NCBI RefSeq assembly: GCF_050942215.1
Contig: NZ_CP192056.1
Span: 4,092,001 to 4,156,000, forward strand
Length of the DNA stretch: 64,000 nt
Reading direction: 5' to 3'
Origin: Sphaerimonospora sp050942215
GTDB taxonomy: Bacteria; Actinomycetota; Actinomycetes; Streptosporangiales; Streptosporangiaceae
Shown here: piece by piece, positions 33,927 through 41,629 of the stretch
How the letters are laid out: the number at the start of each line of letters is the position of its first letter
Position numbering within the stretch: the first letter of the stretch is position 1
Program-made: the position numbers and the translations under genes
Notes under the pieces: generated by a model
What the model was told of the DNA's origin: nothing
What the model saw: only the letters and a program-made list of their open reading frames with translations
Database searches by the model: none

Positions 33927-34738
33927 TTGACAACTCGGTTCCTGCAGAAGCCGAGTCCGTCGATCGCGGTCACGACGGTCTCGCCCTCGACGAGATAGAC
34001 CTGCGGGTCGCGTGCGTGGCCGACGCCCGCGGGGGTGCCCGTCGCGATGATGTCGCCGGGTTTGAGCGCGATGATCGTCGAGATGTACTCCACAAGGAAG
34101 ACCGGGTCGAACAGCAGCGTGCCGGTGTCGTCGCTCTGCATCACAACGCCGTCGACGGTCGTCGAGACGTTGAGCGCGGGCCGCACGCCGCCAACCTCGT
34201 CGGGCGTGACGACGTAGGGACCGACGGGCGTGGTGCCCTCCCAGATCTTCCCCTGGGTCCACTCGATGGTGCGGAACTGCCAGTCGCGCACGGAGACGTC
34301 GTTCATCACGGTGAAGCCGGCGATGGCGGCGGCGGCCTCGGTCTCCGAGGCACGGCGCACCTGCTTGCCGATCACGACCGCGAGCTCGACCTCCCAGTCG
34401 AGGCGGTCGGTCTCCTCGGGCTTGAGGATGTCGTCGTACGCCCCGATGAGGGTCTCGGCGAACTTCGGGAAGAGGGTCGGGTACGGCGGCAGCTCGCGCC
34501 CCATCTCCTGGATGTGGTTCTTGTAGTTGTGGCCGACACAGATGATTTTCGACGGGTACGTCACAACTGGCGCGAAGTCGGCGCCCTCGACCGGGTAGGT
34601 CGTCCCGGCCTTCTCGTCCGCCGGCGAGCCGGCCAGGTAGGCGCCGAGGTCGGTGCAGCCGAGGTCGACGTGGGCGTCGCCGTCGAGGCGGACGGCCCGC
34701 GTGGCGCCGTCGATGCGGAGGGTGGCGAACTTGGTCAT
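33923..34738 (-). CDS. Fumarylpyruvate hydrolase (FAA hydrolase family)
   Basis: This 271-residue FAH-family enzyme splits fumarylpyruvate into fumarate and pyruvate. The metal-binding acidic residues are seen in LDWEVELAVVIGKQ and GFTVMNDVSVRDWQ. Substrate-site elements are ICVGHNYKNHIQEMG and KPGDIIATGTPAGVGHARDP. ATG 34738 overlaps the upstream gentisate dioxygenase stop by one base (TGATG). Its place between gentisate dioxygenase and maleylpyruvate isomerase makes fumarylpyruvate a better substrate guess than fumarylacetoacetate. Confidence 0.9.
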   Translation of the reverse strand: MTKFATLRIDGATRAVRLDGDAHVDLGCTDLGAYLAGSPADEKAGTTYPVEGADFAPVVTYPSKIICVGHNYKNHIQEMGRELPPYPTLFPKFAETLIGAYDDILKPEETDRLDWEVELAVVIGKQVRRASETEAAAAIAGFTVMNDVSVRDWQFRTIEWTQGKIWEGTTPVGPYVVTPDEVGGVRPALNVSTTVDGVVMQSDDTGTLLFDPVFLVEYISTIIALKPGDIIATGTPAGVGHARDPQVYLVEGETVVTAIDGLGFCRNRVVK

Positions 34739-35880
34739 CAGGCGTCCTCGCTGGTCTGGAGCTGGGTTCGGTGGAGGCCGAGCGCCTCGAAGACGGGGGA
34801 GTCGGAGAAGCGGAACAGGTCAAGCGCACCGGAGTCGGAGTCGGTCGAGCCGGCCTCGGAGCGGGTCGAGAACGGCTGCCACGACGGCACCACGAACAGG
34901 TCGCCGCGCGTCACGGACCACGTCTTGTCGCCGACGGTGACCTCGCCGGAGCCGTTGAAGACCTGGAAGACCGACGAGCCGGTCTCGCGGATCGGGGCGG
35001 TCTCGCCGGTGATGCGGTGGAACTCGGCGCGGATCGTCGGCAGCACGTCGGACCCGTCGTGCGGGTTGGAGAAGCGGACCGCGGCGTGACCGGGCTCGAC
35101 CGTGCCGGCGTACCCCTGCTTCTCGAGGTCGAGCTGGTGAGCGAGCGCACGGTCGGTGTGCTCCCACTTGTAGGCAAGCAGCGGCGAGCCTGCCGTCCCG
35201 TGCTGGACGCCGAGGGGGCGCAGCCCGGGGTGTCCCCACAACCGCTCGGAGCGCGACAGCTCGGGCGTGGTGCGCTCCTCGGCGGGCAACTCGTCGCGGC
35301 CGAACTCGAAGAATTGCGCCTCGTTCATGTACTGGAACGGGATGTCGAGGCCGTCGATCCAGGCCATCGGCTCGTCGGTCGCGTTGTGGTGGGCGTGCCA
35401 GTTCCACCCGGCCTGGGGAAGGAAGTCGCCACGCTTCATCGGTACGGCGTCCCCGCCGACGACGGTCCACACGCCGGAGCCCTCGACGATGAAGCGGAAG
35501 GCGTGTTGGGTGTGCCGGTGCTCGGGCGCGTCCTCGCCGGGCATGAGGTACTGAATGGCCGCCCAGAGCGTCGGAGTCGCGAACGGCCGGCCACCGAGCG
35601 ATGGGTTGGCGAGCGCGATCGCGCGGCGCTCGCCGCCGCGGCCGACGGGCACGAGGTGGCCGGCCCGGTCCGCCAGGCGCACGAGGTTCTGCCACGTCCA
35701 CAGGTGCGGAACCGCCCGGGAGCGCGGGTGCGCCGGCATCAGGTCGCCGATCTCGGTCCACAGCGGCACGAGCAGTTCCTGCTCGAACCCGCGGTAAAGC
35801 TCCTCGAGCTCCGGGGTGACGTCCGGCTGGTCCGGCGAGGAAACGGCCTTCAAACGGATGGGGGTGTCGGTAGTACCCAT
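34738..35880 (-). CDS. Gentisate 1,2-dioxygenase
   Basis: This 380-residue bicupin Fe(II) dioxygenase opens 2,5-dihydroxybenzoate between C1 and C2 to maleylpyruvate. The N-terminal cupin has the metal site in APEHRHTQHAFRFIVEG, then GWNWHAHHNATDEPMAWIDG. The C-terminal cupin contains VFQVFNGSGEVTVGDKTWSV. Length and spacing match actinobacterial and rhodococcal gentisate dioxygenases. It is the first gene of a three-gene leftward operon. The TetR operator and the divergent tetR gene lie just upstream. Confidence 0.92.
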   Translation of the reverse strand: MGTTDTPIRLKAVSSPDQPDVTPELEELYRGFEQELLVPLWTEIGDLMPAHPRSRAVPHLWTWQNLVRLADRAGHLVPVGRGGERRAIALANPSLGGRPFATPTLWAAIQYLMPGEDAPEHRHTQHAFRFIVEGSGVWTVVGGDAVPMKRGDFLPQAGWNWHAHHNATDEPMAWIDGLDIPFQYMNEAQFFEFGRDELPAEERTTPELSRSERLWGHPGLRPLGVQHGTAGSPLLAYKWEHTDRALAHQLDLEKQGYAGTVEPGHAAVRFSNPHDGSDVLPTIRAEFHRITGETAPIRETGSSVFQVFNGSGEVTVGDKTWSVTRGDLFVVPSWQPFSTRSEAGSTDSDSGALDLFRFSDSPVFEALGLHRTQLQTSEDA

Positions 35881-35974
35881 GGGATCAGCGTGCTCGCGAT
35901 CTTCCCGGCACGGAACGAGATTCTGCAAGCCAGACTGGCCGCGAAGCTCGACGCCGAGCTCCAACCTCCGATCG

Positions 35975-35992
35975 GCGTCGAATATTCGACGC
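35975..35992. promoter_or_regulatory. 18-bp perfect palindrome, TetR operator candidate
   Basis: GCGTCGAATATTCGACGC is a perfect palindrome between the divergent gentisate operon and the tetR-type gene. Its right half overlaps the position expected for the tetR -35 box. The core, GTCGA-ATAT-TCGAC (35977-35990), fits the GTYGA-N4-TCRAC motif seen upstream of other operons in this region. Confidence 0.75.
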
Positions 35993-36009
35993 GGAGTCAG
36001 AGTGGTCCG

Positions 36010-36015
36010 TATACT
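36010..36015 (+). promoter_or_regulatory. -10 box TATACT of the tetR-type gene
   Basis: TATACT lies 7 nt before the GTG start at 36023, so transcription should begin at or next to the start codon. No ribosome site is present, and a leaderless mRNA is likely. Confidence 0.5.
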
Positions 36016-36022
36016 GACGCAT

Positions 36023-36793
36023 GTGCCGACCCCATCCAATCCGGCGAAGAAGACCGGCGCCCAGACAGCCTCGAAGTCGCCTGCCCGCTCAGGTGCCGAC
36101 TCGACGCGCAAGCAGCTCATGGCGAACGAGGTCCTCGAACACGCGACTCGCCTGTTCGCGGAACGCGGCTTCACTGGGACCAGCCTGCAGGACATTGCGA
36201 CATCGATGGGCCTCAAGCGTCCCGCACTCTACTACTACTTCAAGAGCAAGGAAGACCTGCTCGAGCGCTTGATCGACGAAGCGGTCACCGGCCCCGCGGA
36301 CGAGCTCCGGAGCATCGCGGCGCGGACGGACCTCGACGCTGCCGAGCGGCTCCACGCCATCACGCACCACATCGTCACCTTGACGCTGAGCCACACCGAC
36401 CGATTCCTTCTGCTCGTGAAGTCGGAGTCCGAGCTGTCGCCGGCCACGCGGAAGAAGTTCGACGAGAGCAGGCGCGAGGCGACCGACATCGTTGCGGCTG
36501 TCATCTCCGACGGGGTCGAGGCCGGGCTCTTCCGGTCCGTCGACCCGCGCATCGCGGCGTTCACGGTCTATGGGATCTGCAACTGGGCAGCATGGTGGTA
36601 CAACCCGGATCGGCACGGGTCGATCGAGGTGGTTGCAGATCAGCTGGCCGACACCGCACTGGCAGGCTTCATACAGAACCGGAACCGCTCGCCTGCTCCC
36701 CTGACGACACAGTCGGCGATAGCGGCGCTGCGCGACGACCTCGACCGGCTCGAGGCGTCGCTCAGTCCGACTCGACACCGCGACAGGAACTGA
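36023..36793 (+). CDS. TetR-family transcriptional regulator
   Basis: This 256-residue regulator has an N-terminal HTH at about residues 35-80 (HATRLFAERGFTGTSLQDIA, LKRPALYYYFKSKEDLLERL) and a ligand domain containing HRFLLL-like and TVYGICNWAAWWYNPD segments, as in KstR/BM3R1-like TetR proteins. The N-terminal Lys/Ser/Ala-rich extension depends on the GTG 36023 start; translation could also begin further in. It is divergent from gentisate dioxygenase and next to a perfect palindrome, so it probably represses that operon and itself. The same palindrome core upstream of other operons suggests wider control. Confidence 0.88.
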   Translation: MPTPSNPAKKTGAQTASKSPARSGADSTRKQLMANEVLEHATRLFAERGFTGTSLQDIATSMGLKRPALYYYFKSKEDLLERLIDEAVTGPADELRSIAARTDLDAAERLHAITHHIVTLTLSHTDRFLLLVKSESELSPATRKKFDESRREATDIVAAVISDGVEAGLFRSVDPRIAAFTVYGICNWAAWWYNPDRHGSIEVVADQLADTALAGFIQNRNRSPAPLTTQSAIAALRDDLDRLEASLSPTRHRDRN

Positions 36794-36801
36794 GCCGCCG
36801 A

Positions 36802-36856
36802 CTCCTGCTCAGTCGGCGATGGGGAAGCGCTCACGCAGTGCCTGGTCGCCGGTCAG
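36802..36856 (-). pseudogene. Two fused scraps of the alpha/beta hydrolase gene (deletion scar)
   Basis: 36802-36837 matches the 3' end of the hydrolase gene at 47226-47259 (same LRERFP.AD end). 36839-36856 matches 47413-47430 from inside that gene. The next base begins the 1031-bp duplicated block. So in this copy two deletions, of about 150 bp and 1.04 kb relative to the intact locus, removed nearly all of the hydrolase. Confidence 0.75.
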
Positions 36857-37037
36857 CGACGCAGCTGTACCAGACGGCGTGGCGACACCCCGTCGCACGC
36901 CGGTCGATCTCGATCGGGTGCTCGGAGCTCACCTCGAAGTACGGGCCGTTCCTGTCGACCCGGACACGCGGGTCCCGCCCGGCCACCTCGACGACAGGCC
37001 GGTTCTCGGGCACGTCCAGCAGATAGAAGACCGCCAT
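36831..37037 (-). pseudogene. Truncated copy of the 82-residue conserved protein
   Basis: The first 62 codons are identical to the intact protein at 48408-48656 (MAVFYLLDVPENRPVVEVAG ... HAVWYSCVA). The frame then passes the deletion junction into seven unrelated residues. It retains its start, which overlaps the VOC stop as TGATG, and may still be translated. Confidence 0.8.
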
Positions 37038-37687
37038 CAGATCGCAGAGCTCCCCGGCCTGAGCAGCCCGTCCCAGTCATCGGAATGCTCGAGGATGAGC
37101 TCCGCCTTCCGGTTCAGCAGGGCGTCCATCGACGGCGCTCCCCCGCGTACGACGTCCAACAGGGCATCGATCGTGAAGTTCGCGTCGATGTCCTCCTGCG
37201 GAGTCACCGGGCGCAGGGCGCGGGTGATCTCAACGATGTAGCCGTTCGGATCGTGCGTGTAGATCGACTCGATGGTCTCGTGCTGGACCCGCATCTCCGT
37301 CGACCACCGGCTCTCGTCCAGCCGCCGCTGGTACTCGTTGAGCGCCTCCTCCGACTCAACATGGAGCGCCAGGTGACGAGAACCCAGAAAGAACTCGGGC
37401 ACGCTGTCGTCGAACTTCGCGTAGACGTCACCCCGTGAGCCGGGCAACGGCTCCAGCCCGAAGTAGTAGAAGAAGGCCAGACGGTCGCCCTTGCCGATGT
37501 CGAAGAAGAAGTGGATGAAGTCCGGATGCTTGTCCGGCCCCCAGCCGGCCGCACAGATGGAGTGGACGACCGGGAAGCCGAGGACATCCCGGTAGAACGT
37601 GACCGTGCCGACCGGATCGAACGTCGGAAACGCCGCGTGGTCCACTCCCCGGACCAGGTGCCGGCCCTCGAGATCGCCGCTCATCAT
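37037..37687 (-). CDS. VOC-superfamily dioxygenase-like protein, copy 1
   Basis: This 216-residue vicinal-oxygen-chelate protein is identical in amino-acid sequence to that at 48656. Likely metal ligands are His in RGVDHAAFPTFDP, His in SRHLALHVESEEAL and Glu in NGYIVEITRAL, the usual H-H-E set of type I extradiol dioxygenases and glyoxalases. The substrate is unknown; FYYFGLEPL and a C-terminal helical extension mark the subgroup. The flanking genes in this copy are broken and no promoter is evident, so it may be silent. The start is ATG 37687, overlapping the racemase fragment stop. Confidence 0.85.
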   Translation of the reverse strand: MMSGDLEGRHLVRGVDHAAFPTFDPVGTVTFYRDVLGFPVVHSICAAGWGPDKHPDFIHFFFDIGKGDRLAFFYYFGLEPLPGSRGDVYAKFDDSVPEFFLGSRHLALHVESEEALNEYQRRLDESRWSTEMRVQHETIESIYTHDPNGYIVEITRALRPVTPQEDIDANFTIDALLDVVRGGAPSMDALLNRKAELILEHSDDWDGLLRPGSSAI

Positions 37688-37886
37688 GCTCCTGTTCTGA
37701 CGACGTCGTGCGCCGTCGCCGTAGTGACGTAGAGGCCGGTGCCGGACGCGAGCAGCGAGCCCGCACCGGCGATCGCCGCCGGAAGGCCCAGAGCACGGAG
37801 GATGCTGAACGCTCCGGCCGTCGCCGCACTGAGGACCGGCAGCCCGAGCTCTTCCTCGGCCTGCGCCACCAGTGGCAGCGACGGCA
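37684..37886 (-). pseudogene. 3' fragment of the Asp/Glu racemase-like (maleate isomerase-type) gene
   Basis: Only the last 67 codons remain (AEEELGLPVLSAATAGAFSI to HDVVRTGA). They are identical to the intact gene at 49303-50094, and homology stops abruptly at 37886. The N-terminal two thirds and the start are absent. Confidence 0.9.
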
Positions 37887-38044
37887 ATCTCCTCGATGGC
37901 TGGACGCAGGTCCACTCCAATTCATCACCATTGTCCATGTATCAACGCCACAGTCAATCATCGTCAAACCGAGAGGGCCCGAGTTCGCGCCACCCCTACG
38001 GCCGAGGTCGAGTTCGCACACCACCCAGGAGAGAGAGGGAGACC

Positions 38045-38213
38045 ATGGAACGACTGGACGGCAAGGTCGCCTGCATCACTGACGCAGGCCGCGGACGGCG
38101 ATGTGGCCGTTGACACCGTCCTCCCGCACACCGGGGAACGAGCCCTGGTCTACCCGACTGGAAGAGTGCTGCACGGTGACGACGTCCTCATGACGATCCG
38201 GGTCGACGCCTAG
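38045..38213 (+). pseudogene. SDR N-terminal scrap joined to an unidentified gene end
   Basis: ATG 38045 behind GAGAGAGGGAG begins MERLDGKVACITDAGRGRR, the NAD-binding start of a short-chain dehydrogenase like the one at 52543. It stops being recognisable after about 20 codons. In another frame, 38106-38213 reads VAVDTVLPHTGERALVYPTG and ends at TAG, like a C-terminus that I cannot assign. The 37887-38044 stretch before it holds no gene. Confidence 0.6.
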
Positions 38214-38290
38214 GTGTCGCGCCGCCGCTGACAGTCCTCGACATTGATCGACGCCCCATCGGTGAGACCGAGGCGTACATCGTCGACTAC

Positions 38291-38304
38291 GTTGATTTTT
38301 CGAC
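38291..38304. promoter_or_regulatory. GTYGA-N4-TCRAC operator upstream of NTF2-like gene A
   Basis: GTTGATTTTTCGAC matches the shared palindrome exactly. It lies 40 bp before the ATG of the NTF2-like gene, next to A/T-rich TTATATAAC (38307-38315), which may be its -10 region. Confidence 0.65.
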
Positions 38305-38344
38305 TCTTATATAACAACATGGACCGTCGAGCCAAGGAGGACAC

Positions 38345-38788
38345 ATGACGGCCACGGACGTACCGAGCGGCGGACACTACGACACGCTGAACGCCTTCTA
38401 TGCCGCGGAGCAGCGCTATGTGACGGCGGGAGGCGTGGAGGCGGGAGCGGACTTCACCGAGCTCGCCGCACTCTTCCATCCCGAGTTCGTGTGCCATCAA
38501 GGTCCGTCGCTCCCCTACTCGGGTGACTGGCGCGGCGCGCAGGGACTCGAGCAGTTCTTCGCCGTCTTCACCGCCACCTGGTCATCCCTCGAGCTGAGCG
38601 ACGTCCGGTACTTCTCCGGCGACACCGGCGTCGCGATCACGATGCGTATGAAGGCAACGGCCCGCGCCACCGGCAAGAGGCTCGACACCACGGTCGCCCA
38701 CTTTTTGATCATCGAGGACGGCCTCATCCGCGAGTTCAACGTCTTCTACGACGATCCGGTCGGGCTCACAGAGATCACCACGTCGTGA
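38345..38788 (+). CDS. SnoaL/NTF2-like protein A
   Basis: This 147-residue protein has a small alpha+beta-barrel fold typical of SnoaL/NTF2-like isomerases and hydrolases. Visible elements are LNAFYAAEQRYVTAGGVEAG, ELAALFHPEFVCHQGPSLPY, WRGAQGLEQFFAVF and the final LIEDGLIREFNVFYD-like strand. No catalytic residues can be named with certainty. ATG 38345 has the ideal site AAGGAGG. A close paralogue (C) lies at 42945 and a 3' scrap at 47041. It is probably expressed from the operator-bearing promoter at 38291 and acts on a catabolic intermediate. Confidence 0.82.
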   Translation: MTATDVPSGGHYDTLNAFYAAEQRYVTAGGVEAGADFTELAALFHPEFVCHQGPSLPYSGDWRGAQGLEQFFAVFTATWSSLELSDVRYFSGDTGVAITMRMKATARATGKRLDTTVAHFLIIEDGLIREFNVFYDDPVGLTEITTS

Positions 38789-38811
38789 GTCTGGGGTGGG
38801 CGGCAAGCCAC

Positions 38812-39249
38812 TCAGTCGCCGGCAGCCGCCGGGGCGAGGATGGCGGCGGTGTCTTGATAGAAGTGATCCAGATGGGAAAGGCCCCGGCTGGTGAACGTGA
38901 AGATGGAGAGGACTGCCATGTCGACAGCCTTCCCGTTGGCGCGCAGGACCGCGCGCAGCCGACCTTCGGTCAGCACACGTGAGTCGTCGACCCGGTTCCA
39001 CTTCGCCGGGCTGTAGACGACCTCGAACTCGCTCCAGTGCTCCGTGACGAGATCGAACAGATCCACGAAGCCGGCGTGCCCGCGCCAGAGGCCCCCGTGG
39101 GGCAGCGACTCGGGAACGTGCACCACCACATCGGGGTCGAGCTCCTTGAGCATCACACCGATGTCTCGATCAGCCGGTGCGGCGGTGACGAACGCGTTCT
39201 CCGCGTCATAGAAACGCTGAATGCTCGCCAAGGGGTCGAATTCGTTCAC
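38812..39249 (-). CDS. SnoaL/NTF2-like protein B
   Basis: This 145-residue NTF2-fold protein includes MNEFDPLASIQRFYDAENAF, VMLKELDPDVVVHVPESLPH, GLWRGHAGFVDLFDLVTEHW and LSHLDHFYQDTAAIL. It is a different subgroup from protein A, with an Asp-rich N-terminal helix. ATG 39249 overlaps the stop of the iclR-type gene (ATGA), so it is co-translated with that regulator. A truncated second copy of the same regulator-NTF2 pair lies at 63.0-63.7 kb. Confidence 0.8.
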   Translation of the reverse strand: MNEFDPLASIQRFYDAENAFVTAAPADRDIGVMLKELDPDVVVHVPESLPHGGLWRGHAGFVDLFDLVTEHWSEFEVVYSPAKWNRVDDSRVLTEGRLRAVLRANGKAVDMAVLSIFTFTSRGLSHLDHFYQDTAAILAPAAAGD

Positions 39250-40049
39250 TGATATACCGCTCTTTCACTCATTGGGACGTCTGTGCCACGGGCCGTCAGG
39301 TCACGCGCAAGGTCGTGGCTGGCTGATCGCAGAACCGATACGTACCCGTCCAGCCGTTGCTCGTCGTAGCGCACGCTCGGCATGGAGACCGACAGGCCGG
39401 CGAACAAACCGCTTCCCACGCAGGGGACCGGTACGCCGATGGCGACGAGCCCCCTCTCCGAGCGTTCGAGGTTGAGAGCGAATCCGGTGCGTCGTACTCG
39501 GTTCAAGTCCTGGAGCAGGCTCCGCCGTTGAGCTCGATGTCCATCGAGATGTCGGTCGAGATAGTCCTGCAACTCACGATCGGGCAGCGACGCCAGATGG
39601 AGCATGCCCGTCGTCGTACGGTGCAGGGGAAAGACCATGCCCTCTCTCGAGGTGACCCGTAGTGCCCGCCGGCACTCGATGCTGGCGATGAAACGGGTCG
39701 TCTTCCCCGCTCGGATCGAGATATTGACCGACTCGTCGAAGATGGCTCCCAATCGCTGCAAGTAGGGCAACGACATCGACCTGAGCTCGGCTGCGCGCGC
39801 CGGCGAGTGTGCGGGGAGCTCCAGCACAAGGCCGGGCCGATAGGTACGGTCCTCGTCCTGCACGGCGAAGTCCCGGTAGACCAGCATCTGCAGAACCCGG
39901 TGCGCCGTCGAGCGGGCGACGCCGAGTCGATCGGCGGCCGCGGCCACCGTCAGACCACCCTCGAGCTGCAGTACGGCGACCAGCTTCAGCGCGTGGTCGA
40001 CACTCGTGATCGCATACGATGGCGGCATCTTCAAGGCACTCGGTCTCAT
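39246..40049 (-). CDS. IclR-family transcriptional regulator
   Basis: This 267-residue regulator has an N-terminal winged HTH (GGLTVAAAADRLGVARSTAH, RVLQMLVYRDFAVQDEDRTY) and an effector domain with GMVFPLHRTTTGMLHLASLP and SMPSVRYDEQRLDGYVSVLR. IclR proteins commonly control aromatic-acid catabolism. Here the target may be its co-translated NTF2-like gene and the adjacent M24 gene. The start is ATG 40049. A frameshifted remnant of a close paralogue is at 63150-63660. Confidence 0.88.
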   Translation of the reverse strand: MRPSALKMPPSYAITSVDHALKLVAVLQLEGGLTVAAAADRLGVARSTAHRVLQMLVYRDFAVQDEDRTYRPGLVLELPAHSPARAAELRSMSLPYLQRLGAIFDESVNISIRAGKTTRFIASIECRRALRVTSREGMVFPLHRTTTGMLHLASLPDRELQDYLDRHLDGHRAQRRSLLQDLNRVRRTGFALNLERSERGLVAIGVPVPCVGSGLFAGLSVSMPSVRYDEQRLDGYVSVLRSASHDLARDLTARGTDVPMSERAVYQ

Positions 40050-40079
40050 GCCCTCTCCTTCTTGCCTACGGGGGCTCGA

Positions 40080-41522
40080 TCAGCCGCCGAGCCCGATGGT
40101 GCGAGGGGTCCCCACGAGAAGCTCGGCTCCACCTTCGCGAACCACCATGCAGTCGGAGAGCATGCAGCCGACATCAGGCTTCCAGGCGGGATCGAAGAGA
40201 TCGATGTTGTTGCCGAAGGTCATGCCCTCCTGCAGCACCAGATCACCGATTCCGTGTCCGTTGGCGGTGTTCATGCCGAAGCCCGGCTTGTATACGACGG
40301 TGGGGAACTCCGGCGAAGCGAGCCCCATGGCGTGGAAGCCGAGCTCTACCCAGTCGAGCCCTGCCTTGGCTGCGGGGCGTCGCAGTGCGTCCAAGAGCTC
40401 GCGGATCGTGACGCCAGGTCGCATCATGTCCTGGCTGATGTCAAGGCATTCGAGCGAGACGTCCCAGATCCGTTGCAGCTGCGCCGGCACCCGGGACCCA
40501 ATGTGGACGGTGTATTCCGTGTGCACGAGGTAGCCGCCGTACTTGGTGTGAAATTCCGAGATGACATTGTCGCCGGCGGCCAGCGGACGCATGGTGGGCG
40601 TGGCCGGCTGGTCGCTGCCATGCAGCAGGTGCCACAGCTCTGTCGGTGGGTGTTCGACGGGGCCCGAGGACAGCAGGTTGAAGATGTTGGGCTCCGCGCC
40701 GTTGGCGATCTGCGTGCCCACCATGTCGGCGTACAGCTCGGCCTCCAAGACGCCGGGACGCGCTCCCTGGACCATCGTGTCGATGACCTTGCGTGCGATC
40801 TTCCCGCCACGACGCATGAAGTCGAGCTCTTCCTCGCTCTTCACCATCCGCATCTCTTCCAGCGCGTAGCCGAAGTCGACCAGTCGCGCCGCAGGGAGCG
40901 CGGCCCGCAGGGCCTGCAGCTCCGCCTCGACGAAGACGCTGGTCGAGAGGATCGCAGAGCTGAACCCGACGATGCCGATCCTCGACCTGTCCAGCCCCCG
41001 GTCGCGCAGCTCCGCGGCGATCTCCATCGGTCCCCGGAAGATCCTGATGTCGCTGATCCAGTCCTGCACGGACTCCTGGACATGGAACGGGCGGCTCATG
41101 TGCGGGACCGCGTTGTACACGATCGGGTCCTCGTCGAGGAAGAAGAGACACTTCGTGCCCATCTTCGCTCCGAGCCCGGTCACGTAACGGAGGTTGGCCA
41201 GGCCCATGTCCCAGTACATATCGGTGCCGAGTAAGAGCAGGCAGTCGACCCCCCCGAAGATCATCCGCTTGCGGAGCCCATCCCAGCGCCGACCACGTTC
41301 GGCAAGAGAGAGCCGTGGGAAGTGATCAACGGCGACGATGTTGGGACGTGCCCCGGGGGGCAGCGCATGTTCCGGATACGGCCGCATGGGGACCTGACCT
41401 GCCGAGGGGCCGAGCTTGGGTGAGAGGCCAGTCCGCATCTGCACATCGCTGGGGCCCTGACCGTCCTGAGCGTCGTGCCCGTCAACGTCGGCACTGTCGG
41501 TGGGCGTGATGGTCCCCGCCAT
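40080..41522 (-). CDS. M24-family protein of creatinase/aminopeptidase-P type, metal ligands not conserved
   Basis: This 480-residue protein has the two-domain pita-bread fold: an N-terminal creatinase-like domain (VDCLLLLGTDMYWDMGLANL, IGIVGFSSAILST) and a C-terminal M24 domain (GAEPNIFNLLSSG, YLVHTEYTVHIGSR, HAMGLASPEFP, NGHGIGDLVLQEGMTFGN). At the five metal-ligand places of M24 peptidases I see substitutions: the D-D pair region reads SEFHTKYGGYLVHTEYT, and the two Glu positions read NNIDLF and CMLSDCMV. Metal-free creatinase-like C-N hydrolysis is therefore more likely than peptidase activity. It is transcribed leftward, divergent from lysR. Confidence 0.82.
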   Translation of the reverse strand: MAGTITPTDSADVDGHDAQDGQGPSDVQMRTGLSPKLGPSAGQVPMRPYPEHALPPGARPNIVAVDHFPRLSLAERGRRWDGLRKRMIFGGVDCLLLLGTDMYWDMGLANLRYVTGLGAKMGTKCLFFLDEDPIVYNAVPHMSRPFHVQESVQDWISDIRIFRGPMEIAAELRDRGLDRSRIGIVGFSSAILSTSVFVEAELQALRAALPAARLVDFGYALEEMRMVKSEEELDFMRRGGKIARKVIDTMVQGARPGVLEAELYADMVGTQIANGAEPNIFNLLSSGPVEHPPTELWHLLHGSDQPATPTMRPLAAGDNVISEFHTKYGGYLVHTEYTVHIGSRVPAQLQRIWDVSLECLDISQDMMRPGVTIRELLDALRRPAAKAGLDWVELGFHAMGLASPEFPTVVYKPGFGMNTANGHGIGDLVLQEGMTFGNNIDLFDPAWKPDVGCMLSDCMVVREGGAELLVGTPRTIGLGG

Positions 41523-41550
41523 GGTTTTCCCTCGTCTCTGTCGGTATTCC

Positions 41551-41587
41551 GCCAGTATCGAGTGGGACGTGCTATAAATGCCAGTAT
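41551..41587. promoter_or_regulatory. Direct repeat GCCAGTAT in the M24/lysR divergent region
   Basis: GCCAGTAT occurs at 41551-41558 and 41580-41587, 29 bp apart and so near three helical turns. CTATAAAT lies between them and could be a -10 region. The spacing is compatible with LysR-type tetramer binding, but the repeats are direct rather than inverted, so this is tentative. Confidence 0.4.
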
Positions 41588-41629
41588 TACTTTTTCGATG
41601 ACTTAATAACCAGATCGTTATGGAGATCG

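Larger units (their letters stand above)
36856..37886. repeat. Long direct repeat, copy 1 (pair of 48475-49505)
   Basis: 1031 bp are repeated at an offset of 11,619 bp with no gaps. By eye I find two substitutions (37217 G vs 48836 C; 37487 G vs 49106 A), both silent in the VOC gene. The block covers the truncated 82-residue ORF, the whole VOC gene and the 3' end of the racemase/isomerase gene. Confidence 0.92.
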
